Assembly (NCBI GenBank): GCA_017881915.1
Contig: JADGQK010000026.1
Coordinates: 1-33,787, forward strand
Origin: Chloroflexota bacterium
Lineage (GTDB): Bacteria > Chloroflexota > Limnocylindria > Limnocylindrales > CSP1-4
Direction of reading: 5' to 3'
Length of the DNA: 33,787 nt
Part shown: piece by piece, positions 1 to 6,804 of the stretch
Layout of the letters: each line of letters opens with the position of its first letter
How positions within the stretch are numbered: position 1 is the first letter of the stretch
The notes under the pieces: model-generated
What the model saw: only the letters and a program-made list of their open reading frames with translations
Databases searched by the model: none
What the model was told of the DNA's origin: nothing
Translations under genes and position numbers: made by a program

Positions 1-484
1 GCATCCCGTCGGGCGACCACATCGGCCCCTCTCCCCAGTCGCTGCCGCACGCGGCCGGGCCGAAGCCGGGATTGCCGTCCGCGATCCGGACGGGGTTCCG
101 GCCGTCCGAGTCGGCCACGTAGATGTCGCCGTCGAGGCCGTAGGCAAGATGGCCGAGCCGACCGGTCGGCAGCGGCGAGGGCTGGAACAGTCGGGCTCCG
201 ACCAGGGCCGCCCCACCCAGGAGGGCCACGATCACCAACAGCAGGATGAGCACCGTAGGCCAGCGCACACCCGAGCGCTGGAGCGAGCGTGCGCCGGAGC
301 TCGAACCGGCATCGTGCCCCTCCCCAACCCAGTGGCTGCCCGGACCGGCGAGCCACGCCGGCCGGGGCCTGCGGCGACGAGTGGCGTCGAGCACGCGGTC
401 GAGACCGCCGACCGGCGCGGGCGAGAGCGCGTCCGTCTCGAACCAGCCGGCGAGCGTTCGGTCGAAGTCGTCGTGGCCGGTCAT
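1..484 (-). CDS. Membrane-anchored PD40/TolB-like beta-propeller protein, partial (3' end off the window)
   Basis: The first 161 codons are visible; the rest lies left of base 1. The ATG overlaps the stop of the upstream sigma-factor gene (ATGA), so the two are translationally coupled. Residues 1-76 are a cytosolic segment beginning MTGHDDFDRTLAGWF, followed by a basic Arg/Pro patch near 36-43. A hydrophobic span at about 77-98 (VLILLLVIVALLGGAAL) is a transmembrane helix. Residues 119-137 (GDIYVADSDGRNPVRIADG) and MWSPDG at 155-160 are PD40/WD40-like blade motifs as in TolB, expected outside the membrane. By position and layout it could act as the anti-sigma or sensor partner of the sigma factor, but no zinc-finger HxxxCxxC motif is visible, so that role is inference. 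Confidence 0.75.
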   Translation of the reverse strand, partial: MTGHDDFDRTLAGWFETDALSPAPVGGLDRVLDATRRRRPRPAWLAGPGSHWVGEGHDAGSSSGARSLQRSGVRWPTVLILLLVIVALLGGAALVGARLFQPSPLPTGRLGHLAYGLDGDIYVADSDGRNPVRIADGNPGFGPAACGSDWGEGPMWSPDGM

Positions 485-1038
485 GCGATCGGCTCCTTGA
501 CCAGGATCGGCGTGCGTTCGTCGGCTTCGAGGGCCGCGCGAAGGGCAGCAGAGGCGCGGTTGAGCCGGGACTTGAAGGTGCCGACGGCGATATCGTGGAC
601 GATGGCCGCCTCCGCATCCGGCAGTCCGAGGTAGTGGTGGACGACGAGCACGGCGCGTTGCTCGGGGGTCAGGCGATGAAAGCCTCGCTCGAGCTGATCG
701 CGCACGGCGGTCAGGTCCTGAGCGTCGCCGCTGCCGCCTGTGTCAGGCGTCGTCATGTGGATCTCCACGATCTCGCGTTGCTTGACCCGGCGTGCCTCCC
801 GATAGCAGGCATGGACGAGCAGCCGATTGAGCCAGGCATCGAAGCGGTCGGGGTCGCGGACGGCACGAATGTGCAGCCAGGCCGCCATAAGGGCCTCCTG
901 GACGGCGTCGGCCGCCCGGTCGTCGCTACGCAGGATCAGCCGCGCGGTCCGGTGCAGCCGGTCGAACGCACCCGCGGCGAGTGCCGTGAAGGCGTCATGG
1001 TCGCCGTTACTGGCGCGAAGGACGAGGTCTCGCTGCAT
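481..1038 (-). CDS. RNA polymerase ECF-subfamily sigma factor
   Basis: Sigma-70 family alternative sigma factor of the ECF type, which directs RNA polymerase to a specialised promoter set. Region 2 is visible in the first half (RAADAVQEALMAAWLHIR, then DPDRFDAWLNRLLVHACY). Region 4, the -35-binding helix-turn-helix, is LTPEQRAVLVVHHYLGLPD followed by VGTFKSRLNRASAALRAAL. From the ATG at 1038 (MQRDLVLRASNGDHDAF) it is 185 aa, normal for the family. An in-frame GTG at 1077 would add 13 residues that look unlike sigma region 2 and is less likely. Its stop overlaps the start of the propeller-membrane gene, so both are in one transcript. I see no classical anti-sigma gene beside it. Confidence 0.9.
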   Translation of the reverse strand: MQRDLVLRASNGDHDAFTALAAGAFDRLHRTARLILRSDDRAADAVQEALMAAWLHIRAVRDPDRFDAWLNRLLVHACYREARRVKQREIVEIHMTTPDTGGSGDAQDLTAVRDQLERGFHRLTPEQRAVLVVHHYLGLPDAEAAIVHDIAVGTFKSRLNRASAALRAALEADERTPILVKEPIA

Positions 1039-1082
1039 CGGACATCCGGCTCGTGGCGGCCCGGTAGCCGCACTCACCCATC

Positions 1083-1185
1083 ATGAGTCGGGCGACGACC
1101 CGAGTCGTTCCATCTTCCATCGCATGGCGATCGCGACGCAGTCCCCGAGCAAAAGATGGAACGACTGCTGATGTTCGGGACTCAT
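1083..1185. repeat. Nested inverted repeats in the divergent intergenic region upstream of the sigma factor
   Basis: A perfect 14-bp inverted repeat (agtcgttccatctt at 1103-1116 and aagatggaacgact at 1153-1166, 36-nt spacer) lies inside an outer 7-bp pair (atgagtc 1083-1089, gactcat 1179-1185). The region separates the leftward sigma-factor gene from the rightward lipoprotein gene. It could be a regulator-binding region or a folded leader RNA. No T-run follows, so a terminator is unlikely. Confidence 0.5.
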
Positions 1186-1295
1186 ACCGGGCGGAAGCGC
1201 CGGACATGCCGACGCTCTGCGGAAGGGGTCATGGATCCCAGCTGGCCGCGACCACATGGCGCCGCCCCACTTGGGCAGCGTGGAGGGCTCAGTCG

Positions 1296-2036
1296 GTGAA
1301 CAGCACGCTCAAGTTGGTCTTCACTGCGGCGGCGATCGTCGCGTCCAGCACCGCTTGCAGTCCGGTTACCGGCGCTGCGTCGTCGCTGGTCTCCCCGACC
1401 GCGGTCGCTCTCTCGTCGGTGGTCATCCCTACCGCGGTCGCTCCGTCATCGGCGTTCATCCCGTCGCCGGAACCAAGCTCCAGCCAGCATGCGGCGCGCC
1501 TCACGGTCGCAGGGACTGATGTGACCGGTTCGCCGCTTCTTCTGACCGTGACGCTCCCATCGGATTGGGAGTCGTTCCAATTCGGCGCGAACCGCGGTAC
1601 TTCGAGCCCACCGTCGGGCATGGCCTTCATCGTGAGCACGGTCGACAACACGTTCAAGGATCCATGCGCGCATGTCCAACGGAGTCCGAGGATCGGGTCG
1701 ACGGTCGACGCCCTGGCGACGGCACTCGGTGAGGTTCCAAACACGACCGCGACCAAACCTGTCCAGACCACGATCGCTGGGCACCAGGCTACGTACATCG
1801 AGCTGGCGATCCCCGCATCGCTGCCTTGCCAGCCGAGTGATTTCTATCTGTGGCAAGACTCCCCGGACGGCGATTGGTGGGTTCAGGGCCTCAACGAGAC
1901 TGCTCGGGTCTGGATCCTCGAAGTTGGGGGTCAGCGGGTCGCGTTCCTCGCCCACTCGTATCCTGGTTCCGGCGACGACCCCAAGGCCGTGTTCCAGAAG
2001 ATTCTCGACACGGTCGTGTTCGAAGGCGCGTCCTGA
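1296..2036 (+). CDS. Predicted secreted lipoprotein of unknown function
   Basis: The 246-aa protein starts at GTG 1296, preceded by the Shine-Dalgarno-like ggagggc at 1282-1288. Earlier in-frame starts would put arginine-rich sequence before the signal peptide and are disfavoured. Residues 1-20 form a short lipoprotein signal (LKLVFTAAAIVASSTAC) with a lipobox ending in Cys. A Ser/Ala/Val-rich linker with repeated PTAVAPSS-like units follows (about residues 24-56). The remainder is a globular domain containing VTLPSDWESF, ATYIELAIP, DSPDGDWWV and a C-terminal PKAVFQKILDTVVF. The C-terminal part resembles small solute-shielding lipoprotein domains seen next to ECF sigma factors in this kind of genome. 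I do not recognise the family, and function is unknown. Confidence 0.7.
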   Translation: MNSTLKLVFTAAAIVASSTACSPVTGAASSLVSPTAVALSSVVIPTAVAPSSAFIPSPEPSSSQHAARLTVAGTDVTGSPLLLTVTLPSDWESFQFGANRGTSSPPSGMAFIVSTVDNTFKDPCAHVQRSPRIGSTVDALATALGEVPNTTATKPVQTTIAGHQATYIELAIPASLPCQPSDFYLWQDSPDGDWWVQGLNETARVWILEVGGQRVAFLAHSYPGSGDDPKAVFQKILDTVVFEGAS

Positions 2037-2045
2037 GAGGTGTGC

Positions 2046-2121
2046 TGGCGCGCCCGACAGGATTCGAACCTGCGACCTTCGGCTCCGGAGGCCGACGCTC
2101 TATCCACTGAGCTACAGGCGC
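2046..2121 (-). tRNA. tRNA-Arg (anticodon CCG)
   Basis: A full cloverleaf reads on the minus strand. The acceptor GCGCCTG pairs with CGGGCGC, the D arm is agctcagtggatagagc, and the anticodon stem TCGGC/GCCGA encloses loop CTCCGGA with anticodon CCG. The T arm is GCAGG-TTCGAAT-CCTGT, with discriminator G and an encoded CCA at 2046-2048. It decodes CGG, a common arginine codon in this GC-rich sequence. It is convergent with the lipoprotein that ends 9 nt away. Confidence 0.97.
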
Positions 2122-2437
2122 GTGGTGCAGTCGCCCGGACCGCGGTCGTCATCTTACCCGCCCGGCCCTCACAGGTCGCGATCCCCGGGGTCACCTCGAG
2201 ACGGAGCAGCCTCTTCGACGTCGTCGCTGGTTGCCGCGCCCGCCGACTCCAGCAGTCCAAGCGACCGGCTCATCCACTGAGCTCGGAGAGTGTCGTGAAG
2301 CCGACGAGGTCGGGCGCCGTCACATACCCCCTTGCCGCGCCCGGAAGTCCATCGGATACTGGCGCGACGAGCGGGCCGGTCGCGTCGACGCACGGGCCGC
2401 TCTCATGGATTCACCGTCGAGGGGAGCCCGCAGACCG
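2122..2437. other. Non-coding stretch between tRNA-Arg and the CvpA-like gene
   Basis: No credible gene is seen in these 316 nt. It holds the tRNA-Arg promoter and the Shine-Dalgarno site of the next gene (gaggggag, 2419-2426). Bases 2272-2283 (atccactgagct) match perfectly a 12-bp D-arm segment of the neighbouring tRNA gene (2102-2113). Confidence 0.5.
2151..2156 (-). promoter_or_regulatory. -10 element of tRNA-Arg
   Basis: TAAGAT on the minus strand lies 29 nt before the mature tRNA 5' end, leaving a leader of about 20 nt. No clear -35 is seen. Confidence 0.45.
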
Positions 2438-3028
2438 ATGGATATCGTCCTCGTGGGGTTTATCGGCGCCACGATCTTCGCTGGCTGGCGGGCGGGCTTC
2501 ATCCGGAGCGTCCTCGGGCTCGCGTTCATGGTCATCGCGTTCGTGGCCGGGGCCTACCTGCGCTATCCGGTCGGTGCGCTCTTCACCACGTTCTTCCACG
2601 ACGTTCCGCCCGACTACTCGAACCTGGTCGGCTACACGATCGTCTTCCCGGTCGTCCTCGCCGGTCTCCATATCGTCAGCGGCCTGCTCATCCGCAAGGT
2701 CGCCATGCGGGGGGTCTCGAGGGAAGTCGATAGCCTGCTCGGGGCGATCTTTGGAGGCGTCGAGGCGATCCTGATCTTGTCGGCCGCGATCGTCATCATC
2801 GACACGTATCTCGGGACGAGCACGTCGCTCAGGCACGCGCTGGGCCCTGGCATGCTCAAGACGATCACCGACGCGCTGAACGGATCGACCACCGTCCACC
2901 TCCTTCGGGATACGACCGTACCGCTGGTCCTGAATGTCCTCGGGCCACTCCTGCCCAGGGACATCTCGACGCTCATCCCCTCGGGACTGCCCAGCCTGCC
3001 GGGCGGCCTCCCGCTGCCCACCCCCTGA
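2438..3028 (+). CDS. CvpA-family integral membrane protein
   Basis: This 196-aa protein begins MDIVLVGFIGATIFAGW, the typical N-terminus of the CvpA (colicin V production) family, then GFIRSVLGLAFMVIAFVAGAY. About four hydrophobic helices are visible: near residues 3-20, 22-43, 63-85 and 97-120. The C-terminus is Pro/Gly/Leu-rich (PSGLPSLPGGLPLPTP). CvpA proteins are inner-membrane proteins implicated in envelope stress or secretion, and their biochemical activity is not settled. The start at 2438 is chosen over ATG 2405 because gaggggag sits 11 nt upstream and the family N-terminus begins here. It may be co-transcribed with the lipoprotein gene that starts 9 nt after its stop. Confidence 0.85.
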   Translation: MDIVLVGFIGATIFAGWRAGFIRSVLGLAFMVIAFVAGAYLRYPVGALFTTFFHDVPPDYSNLVGYTIVFPVVLAGLHIVSGLLIRKVAMRGVSREVDSLLGAIFGGVEAILILSAAIVIIDTYLGTSTSLRHALGPGMLKTITDALNGSTTVHLLRDTTVPLVLNVLGPLLPRDISTLIPSGLPSLPGGLPLPTP

Positions 3029-3037
3029 ACTAACCGG

Positions 3038-3652
3038 ATGATGGTCGTGCCAAAGCGCATCGGAATCGGATTGGCGGTGGCCCTCCTGGCGGCCGCCTGC
3101 GGCGGCGGTGGAACACCAGCGCTATCGAGCTCAACTTCGGCGGCACCCGCAAGCGCGAGCACTGCACCGACGACCGCCGCTGGTTCGAGCGGGCCCACCA
3201 GCTCAGCCGGCCCATCGAGCGCCGCCAGCCCGGCGCCCGGCGGCTCCGCCTCGGGCACGCCGCCGATCCTCACGCCAAACCTGTGTGACATGCTCGATGT
3301 CGCCACGATCGGTTCGATCACGAGCCTGAGCGTGTCCGCCGGCAAGCCGATCTCGGCAGACGTCAGCAACACGGGTCACTGCCTGTGGGCCGCCACGACG
3401 ACCCTGGGTCTCGAGCTGACGGGCTACACGGAAGCGCAGATCGCCCCGAAGATGGCGGCCACCGTGCCCGGGTTCCAGAACGTGCCCGGGCTCGGGCAGG
3501 GCGCGAAAGGCACGGTGGCCGCGCTGCCAGGAACGAACATCAAGGTCGCCTCGTTGTTCGTTGACTTTGGCTCATACGGGTTGCTGTTCGCGTTGAATTC
3601 GCCGAATGCCACGGTTGACCAGAACGTCCAGCTGGCCAACGCGCTGAAGTAG
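3038..3652 (+). CDS. Predicted lipoprotein, DUF3558-like
   Basis: The protein is 204 aa from ATG 3038, with a second ATG directly after it. A lipoprotein signal peptide ends at LLAAAC (lipobox, Cys about residue 21). A Ser/Ala/Pro-rich linker follows to about residue 85, and then a small domain. That domain has a Cys near its start (LTPNLCDMLDVATIG), a second at GHCLWAATTTLGLEL, and a C-terminal half ending NATVDQNVQLANALK. The CD-x-L start and C-x-W pair resemble DUF3558-type secreted domains of Actinobacteria. The resemblance is by eye only. It lies 9 nt after the CvpA-like gene and has no obvious Shine-Dalgarno of its own. Confidence 0.72.
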   Translation: MMVVPKRIGIGLAVALLAAACGGGGTPALSSSTSAAPASASTAPTTAAGSSGPTSSAGPSSAASPAPGGSASGTPPILTPNLCDMLDVATIGSITSLSVSAGKPISADVSNTGHCLWAATTTLGLELTGYTEAQIAPKMAATVPGFQNVPGLGQGAKGTVAALPGTNIKVASLFVDFGSYGLLFALNSPNATVDQNVQLANALK

Positions 3653-3744
3653 GAGCAACAGGCCCGCGGGGGAATGCGTCTCATTCGGACCAGGCTGGCC
3701 CGTTGCCGGACGGTTCCTGGATCGTCGCTGGTGAGGACTCCAAG

Positions 3745-4368
3745 GTGAAACGGACACTCGTCGTATCAATCGTGATGTCGACCTGCTCGTTCCTCATCCT
3801 GGGTGGCTGCACGAGTGCGGCCGCGACCGTGCCGCCCACGCCAGCAGCCGTCACTGCGAGCCCCGTCGCAAGCGTCTTCCCGACCGCCAGCCCGTCACCA
3901 TCCCCGACGCCAGCCCCAACCCCGCCCGCATTACCGCTGCCGAGCGGCTGCGTCAACCCACCGCCTGACCTGGCCACGATCGTCACGCTCGACCCGCCGA
4001 CGCGGCTGACCTGCTTCGGCGGATCCTCACTGACCTTCACTGCAACGGTGTCCAAGGCAATCTCCGACTGCGGGATCGGTCCGCGCGTCGAGCCCACCTG
4101 GTTCTGTCTGCCGGGGGTCTTCCTGGACGTGCCGAATGCTTCGCCCGATAGCGGTCTCGGGGCCCTGGACGTGTACTGGAACCCGACCTCCGGCCTCAAG
4201 CCGGCGAGTTTCGTGGCCGGCAAGACCGTCCAGATCACCGGTCATTTCGACGACCCCGTCGCGTCGACCTGCCACGCCACCGACGTGCCGGCGGGGCAGA
4301 GCCCGGAGCGGTCCGACCAGGTTGTCCTGACCTGTCGCGAGACGTTCGTCGTGACCGTGGTGCAGTAG
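3745..4368 (+). CDS. Predicted lipoprotein of unknown function
   Basis: I place the start at GTG 3745, which gives 207 aa. It has gtgagga at 3731-3737 as Shine-Dalgarno and brings the signal peptide to the N-terminus (VKRTLVVSIVMSTCSFLILGGC). The lipobox is LGGC. A Pro/Ser/Thr/Ala linker (residues about 25-65) follows. The globular part contains LDPPTRLTCFGGSSLTFTA, a Cys-rich stretch (DCGIGPRVEPTWFC), ALDVYWNPTSG, and VQITGHFDDPVASTCHATD ending in TCRETFVVTVV. The spaced cysteines suggest disulfides outside the membrane. The ITGHFDDPxxxxC pattern looks like a small beta-sandwich secreted domain. I cannot name the family. Confidence 0.7.
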   Translation: MKRTLVVSIVMSTCSFLILGGCTSAAATVPPTPAAVTASPVASVFPTASPSPSPTPAPTPPALPLPSGCVNPPPDLATIVTLDPPTRLTCFGGSSLTFTATVSKAISDCGIGPRVEPTWFCLPGVFLDVPNASPDSGLGALDVYWNPTSGLKPASFVAGKTVQITGHFDDPVASTCHATDVPAGQSPERSDQVVLTCRETFVVTVVQ

Positions 4369-4377
4369 AGGCCCGAC

Positions 4378-4408
4378 GCCACCCGCCAGGCAACCCACGG
4401 CGGCTGGC
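4378..4408. terminator. Candidate bidirectional hairpin between convergent genes
   Basis: gccacccgcc (4378-4387) and ggcggctggc (4399-4408) pair at 9 of 10 positions around an 11-nt loop. The hairpin lies between the ends of two convergent lipoprotein genes and reaches into the stop codon of the leftward one. There is no T-tract on either side, so intrinsic termination is uncertain. Confidence 0.35.
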
Positions 4409-5013
4409 TAATGGGCGATGTCGACGACCAGCCGTGGCGGCGAGCTGAGCCGGAACACGTGGACACAGCCGGGCTTCGAGAGACCGGCAATCCACGTCTG
4501 GATCGCCTCGAAGTCGCCCTGCCGCAACAGCTGGATGAGCTCCGGGTGCGAGACCACGAAGTTCGTCCGGCCGCTGTAGCCGACGCGCACACCCTCCAGC
4601 CGGATCCGCACGAACGACGAGCCGGTTACGGTCATGGGCAGGCCGCTCGGGTCCCGCGTGAACGGGGGACTGACCTTTTCGACCCGAAGCGACGGATAGA
4701 TCGTCCCGGAGTAGACGAAGACGATCCGGTCATACGTGCTGTGCCGGCCGATGAGAATCGTGCTGAGGTGCGCCTGGGTCGCGCCCGCCGCGTTTCCGGC
4801 GAGCGTCACCGGCAGTGAGCAGGTGAACGCGCTGCCGCCTGGGGCCGCGCTCGGCGTCGGGCTGACCGCGGCCGACGGAAGCTCTGAAGAAGCCGGGAGT
4901 GAGGCCGTCGCGGACGTAGCCGGGCCGGACGGAACAGCGCTGACGTTGGGCCCTCCGCACGCTCCGATTGCCACCGCGACGATGGCCAGAAACGCGATCC
5001 GCCGACGTACCAT
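4408..5013 (-). CDS. Lipoprotein with an AMIN-like domain
   Basis: The protein is 201 aa with a lipoprotein signal (FLAIVAVAIGAC, Cys about 19) and a Ser/Ala/Pro linker to about residue 62. The C-terminal domain has the AMIN-like signature: HSTYDRIVFVYSG, then YPSLRVEKV, FVRIRLEGVRVGYSG, FEAIQTWIAGL, and a final CVHVFRLSSPPRLVVDI. AMIN-type domains bind cell-envelope polysaccharide or target proteins to it. This stand-alone version is common in secreted lipoproteins of GC-rich bacteria. Its start is supported by gggaggttggg just upstream of the ATG. It is convergent with the preceding lipoprotein. Binding partners cannot be seen from sequence. Confidence 0.8.
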   Translation of the reverse strand: MVRRRIAFLAIVAVAIGACGGPNVSAVPSGPATSATASLPASSELPSAAVSPTPSAAPGGSAFTCSLPVTLAGNAAGATQAHLSTILIGRHSTYDRIVFVYSGTIYPSLRVEKVSPPFTRDPSGLPMTVTGSSFVRIRLEGVRVGYSGRTNFVVSHPELIQLLRQGDFEAIQTWIAGLSKPGCVHVFRLSSPPRLVVDIAH

Positions 5014-5102
5014 GGCCCAACCTCCCAGCTCAGCATCGGGGTTGGGGGTGGCGGCCTCCAGTGCCGATTGGCCCGTTCAACCCGACCGCGGGGCCCGCGG
5101 GC

Positions 5103-5801
5103 TCAGCGAATCCTGAACGGCGATACGTAGTCCGGCGCCTCCGGCCGGATGTCCCGATCGTTCATCTGCCAGCGCAGCTCGGCAGACACGCTGACAACGC
5201 CCGGCGTCTGTCGGATCAGGCGGTCGACGGTCTCGGCCAGCGACTGGCGCTCGACACTGCCGGTGATGGTGACATTGCCCCGATTGACCCTGATCGTGAA
5301 GTCCGCCGGGTCCAGCAGCAGCGCGCCAAGAAGGACCTCGTGCCGGACAATCTCGAGGAGCTCCGCATCCGAGCGCAGGAAGATCCGGACGAGATCCGAG
5401 CGTGCCACGATGCCGACCAACTGGCCGGCCTCGATGACTGGTAGCCGGTTCACCCTGTGCTCGATCATCAGCCGGGCAGCAACGGCGACTGGCGTGCCGG
5501 GCGAGGTGGTGATCGCCGGCGCGGTCATGGCCCCACTGGCCGTCCTGGCACCCTGTGCCGCGGCTGCATGCCGCAACGGCGCGGAAAACGCGAGGGACAG
5601 GCGGGTCGGCGCGGCCTCGCCCAGGAGCGCCTCCTTGGTCAGCAGGTCTGTTTCGGAGATCACGCCGATGACCTGCCCGTCGCGGACGACCGGCAAACCG
5701 CTCACGCGGGCGCCGAGCATCTGCGCGGCGACCTCCTGCAGCGGAGTCGTCGGACTGACGAACAGAACCTCGCGGGTCATCACATCGCCGACCGTGGTCA
5801 T
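5103..5801 (-). CDS. CBS-CBS-BON domain protein
   Basis: A 232-aa cytosolic protein with two CBS domains and a C-terminal BON domain. CBS1 opens with TVGDVMTREVLFVSPTTPL and contains GLPVVRDGQVIGVISETDLL. CBS2 has AMTAPAITTSPGTPV, then RLPVIEAGQLVGIVARSDLV. The BON part (about residues 150-215) includes FTIRVNRGNVTITGSVERQS, LIRQTPGVVSV and ends with a short tail. CBS pairs bind adenosyl ligands and usually sense energy state, while BON domains bind membranes or phospholipid. The ATG at 5801 is preferred over an in-frame GTG at 5837 because aaaggtgga precedes it and the domain begins there. The gene stands alone, with no enzyme beside it that it obviously regulates. Confidence 0.88.
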   Translation of the reverse strand: MTTVGDVMTREVLFVSPTTPLQEVAAQMLGARVSGLPVVRDGQVIGVISETDLLTKEALLGEAAPTRLSLAFSAPLRHAAAAQGARTASGAMTAPAITTSPGTPVAVAARLMIEHRVNRLPVIEAGQLVGIVARSDLVRIFLRSDAELLEIVRHEVLLGALLLDPADFTIRVNRGNVTITGSVERQSLAETVDRLIRQTPGVVSVSAELRWQMNDRDIRPEAPDYVSPFRIR

Positions 5802-6247
5802 GTCATTCCACCTTTGCGATCGACGATTCAGTTGCACTCAGGCGGGCGAGCCGAATCGCCGCTCGCGCCCACGCTCAATGGTCTAGTCCGAAGAACGCCG
5901 CGCAGTCAGGGCCCAACGTCCCGGATTCAGGGGTCGTTAGGCCTCCGGGCGGGGGGACTCAAGGTCACTCCCGGGGGCGAGAGTTCGGGGCGAGAGTTCG
6001 GGGAAATTAGTTCGGAGCGGCCCTCCGAAGAGAACCGCTCCGATGCTGTCCCGGTGAAGGTGTCCGTCGAAACGGACTCTTCTGCCACGCTACAAGGGCA
6101 TCTATCACGTCGGCTGCACCGACTACCCTGACCCTACCTACCCATGACCTTGCAGCTGGGGCAGCTGGCTGCTTGCGCAGCACCAAGAGAATACCTGAAT
6201 CGCCCCGCCGAGCCAAGAGTTTCGTCACGAATCCGGGTGAAAATTCC
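5802..6247. other. 446-nt non-coding stretch with several hairpins
   Basis: No convincing gene is present. The stretch holds a 13-bp tandem repeat (5978-6003), a 9-bp perfect hairpin (tcggagcgg 6012-6020 with ccgctccga 6035-6043) that competes with ttcgga/tccgaa (6011-6016 with 6024-6029), a six-bp hairpin gtccgt-cgaa-acggac (6062-6077), and gctgc-ttgc-gcagc (6168-6181). Read on the minus strand, the last two have TTCG and GCAA tetraloops. It lies downstream of the leftward cyclophilin gene and upstream of the leftward CBS gene, so it could hold an RNA gene, a terminator region or an untranslated leader. Confidence 0.45.
5978..6003. repeat. 13-bp direct tandem repeat, two copies
   Basis: cgagagttcgggg occurs twice head to tail (5978-5990, 5991-6003) upstream of the CBS-BON gene. 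Two direct copies could be paired regulator sites. Confidence 0.6.
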
Positions 6248-6745
6248 TTAACCTTCGCTCGGCGCGATCGTAATCGAGGTGATCGCGACCGGTTCGTTGG
6301 GCAGGTCGCGGTTGTTGCGGGGTGCCGCGACGATCTTGTCGGCCACGTCCATGCCCTTCGTCACCAGGCCGAACAGGGTGTAGTTCTTGGGCAGCTTGCC
6401 GGTCAGGTCGGCGACGCAGACGAAGAACTGCGAGCCGTTCGTGTTGGGGCCGGAGTTGGCCATCGCCAGCGCCCCTCGGACGTAGTCGCCCTGGACCTTC
6501 TCGTCCTCGAAGGTGTAGCCCGGCCCGCCGGTGCCGACCCGTCCGGCATCGAGGCTGTCCTTCTTGCCGAACTTGCCGTCGCCGGCCTGGATCACGAAGC
6601 CGGGGATGACCCGGTGAAAGATCACACCATCGTAGAAGCCGCTCGTGGCCAGCTTGGCGAAGTTCGTGGACGCCTTCGGGGCGCTTTCGTCGTACAGCTC
6701 GACGACGATATCGCCGAGGTCCGTGCCGATCGTGGCTGTGGTCAT
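6248..6745 (-). CDS. Peptidyl-prolyl cis-trans isomerase, cyclophilin type (cytosolic)
   Basis: A 165-aa single-domain cyclophilin catalysing proline cis/trans isomerisation during protein folding. Family blocks are all visible: GDIVVELYDESAPKASTNF, YDGVIFHRVIPGFVIQAGD with the catalytic Arg in FHR, GYTFEDE, GALAMANSGPNTNGSQFFV, and the C-terminal TLFGLVTKGMDVADKI. It has no signal peptide, so it is likely cytosolic. The start at 6745 has a strong Shine-Dalgarno (aaaggag, 7 nt before ATG), which rules out longer upstream reading. It is the last gene of a leftward run and follows a second, exported cyclophilin by 59 nt. Confidence 0.95.
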   Translation of the reverse strand: MTTATIGTDLGDIVVELYDESAPKASTNFAKLATSGFYDGVIFHRVIPGFVIQAGDGKFGKKDSLDAGRVGTGGPGYTFEDEKVQGDYVRGALAMANSGPNTNGSQFFVCVADLTGKLPKNYTLFGLVTKGMDVADKIVAAPRNNRDLPNEPVAITSITIAPSEG

Positions 6746-6804
6746 CTGGACTCCTTTCAATGGACCCGGCCGGCAGGCCCCGGCGGAGGCGGGTCGAGGG
6801 CTCG

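Noticed and set aside
5951-5973. A DosR-like box before the CBS-BON gene
   Set aside because: The half-site gggact is present, but the second half is out of register, so the symmetry of a real DosR site is lacking.
6007-6228. A 73-codon minus-strand frame in the structured intergenic stretch
   Set aside because: No ribosome site, Arg/Pro-rich composition, no domain, and it covers the hairpins.
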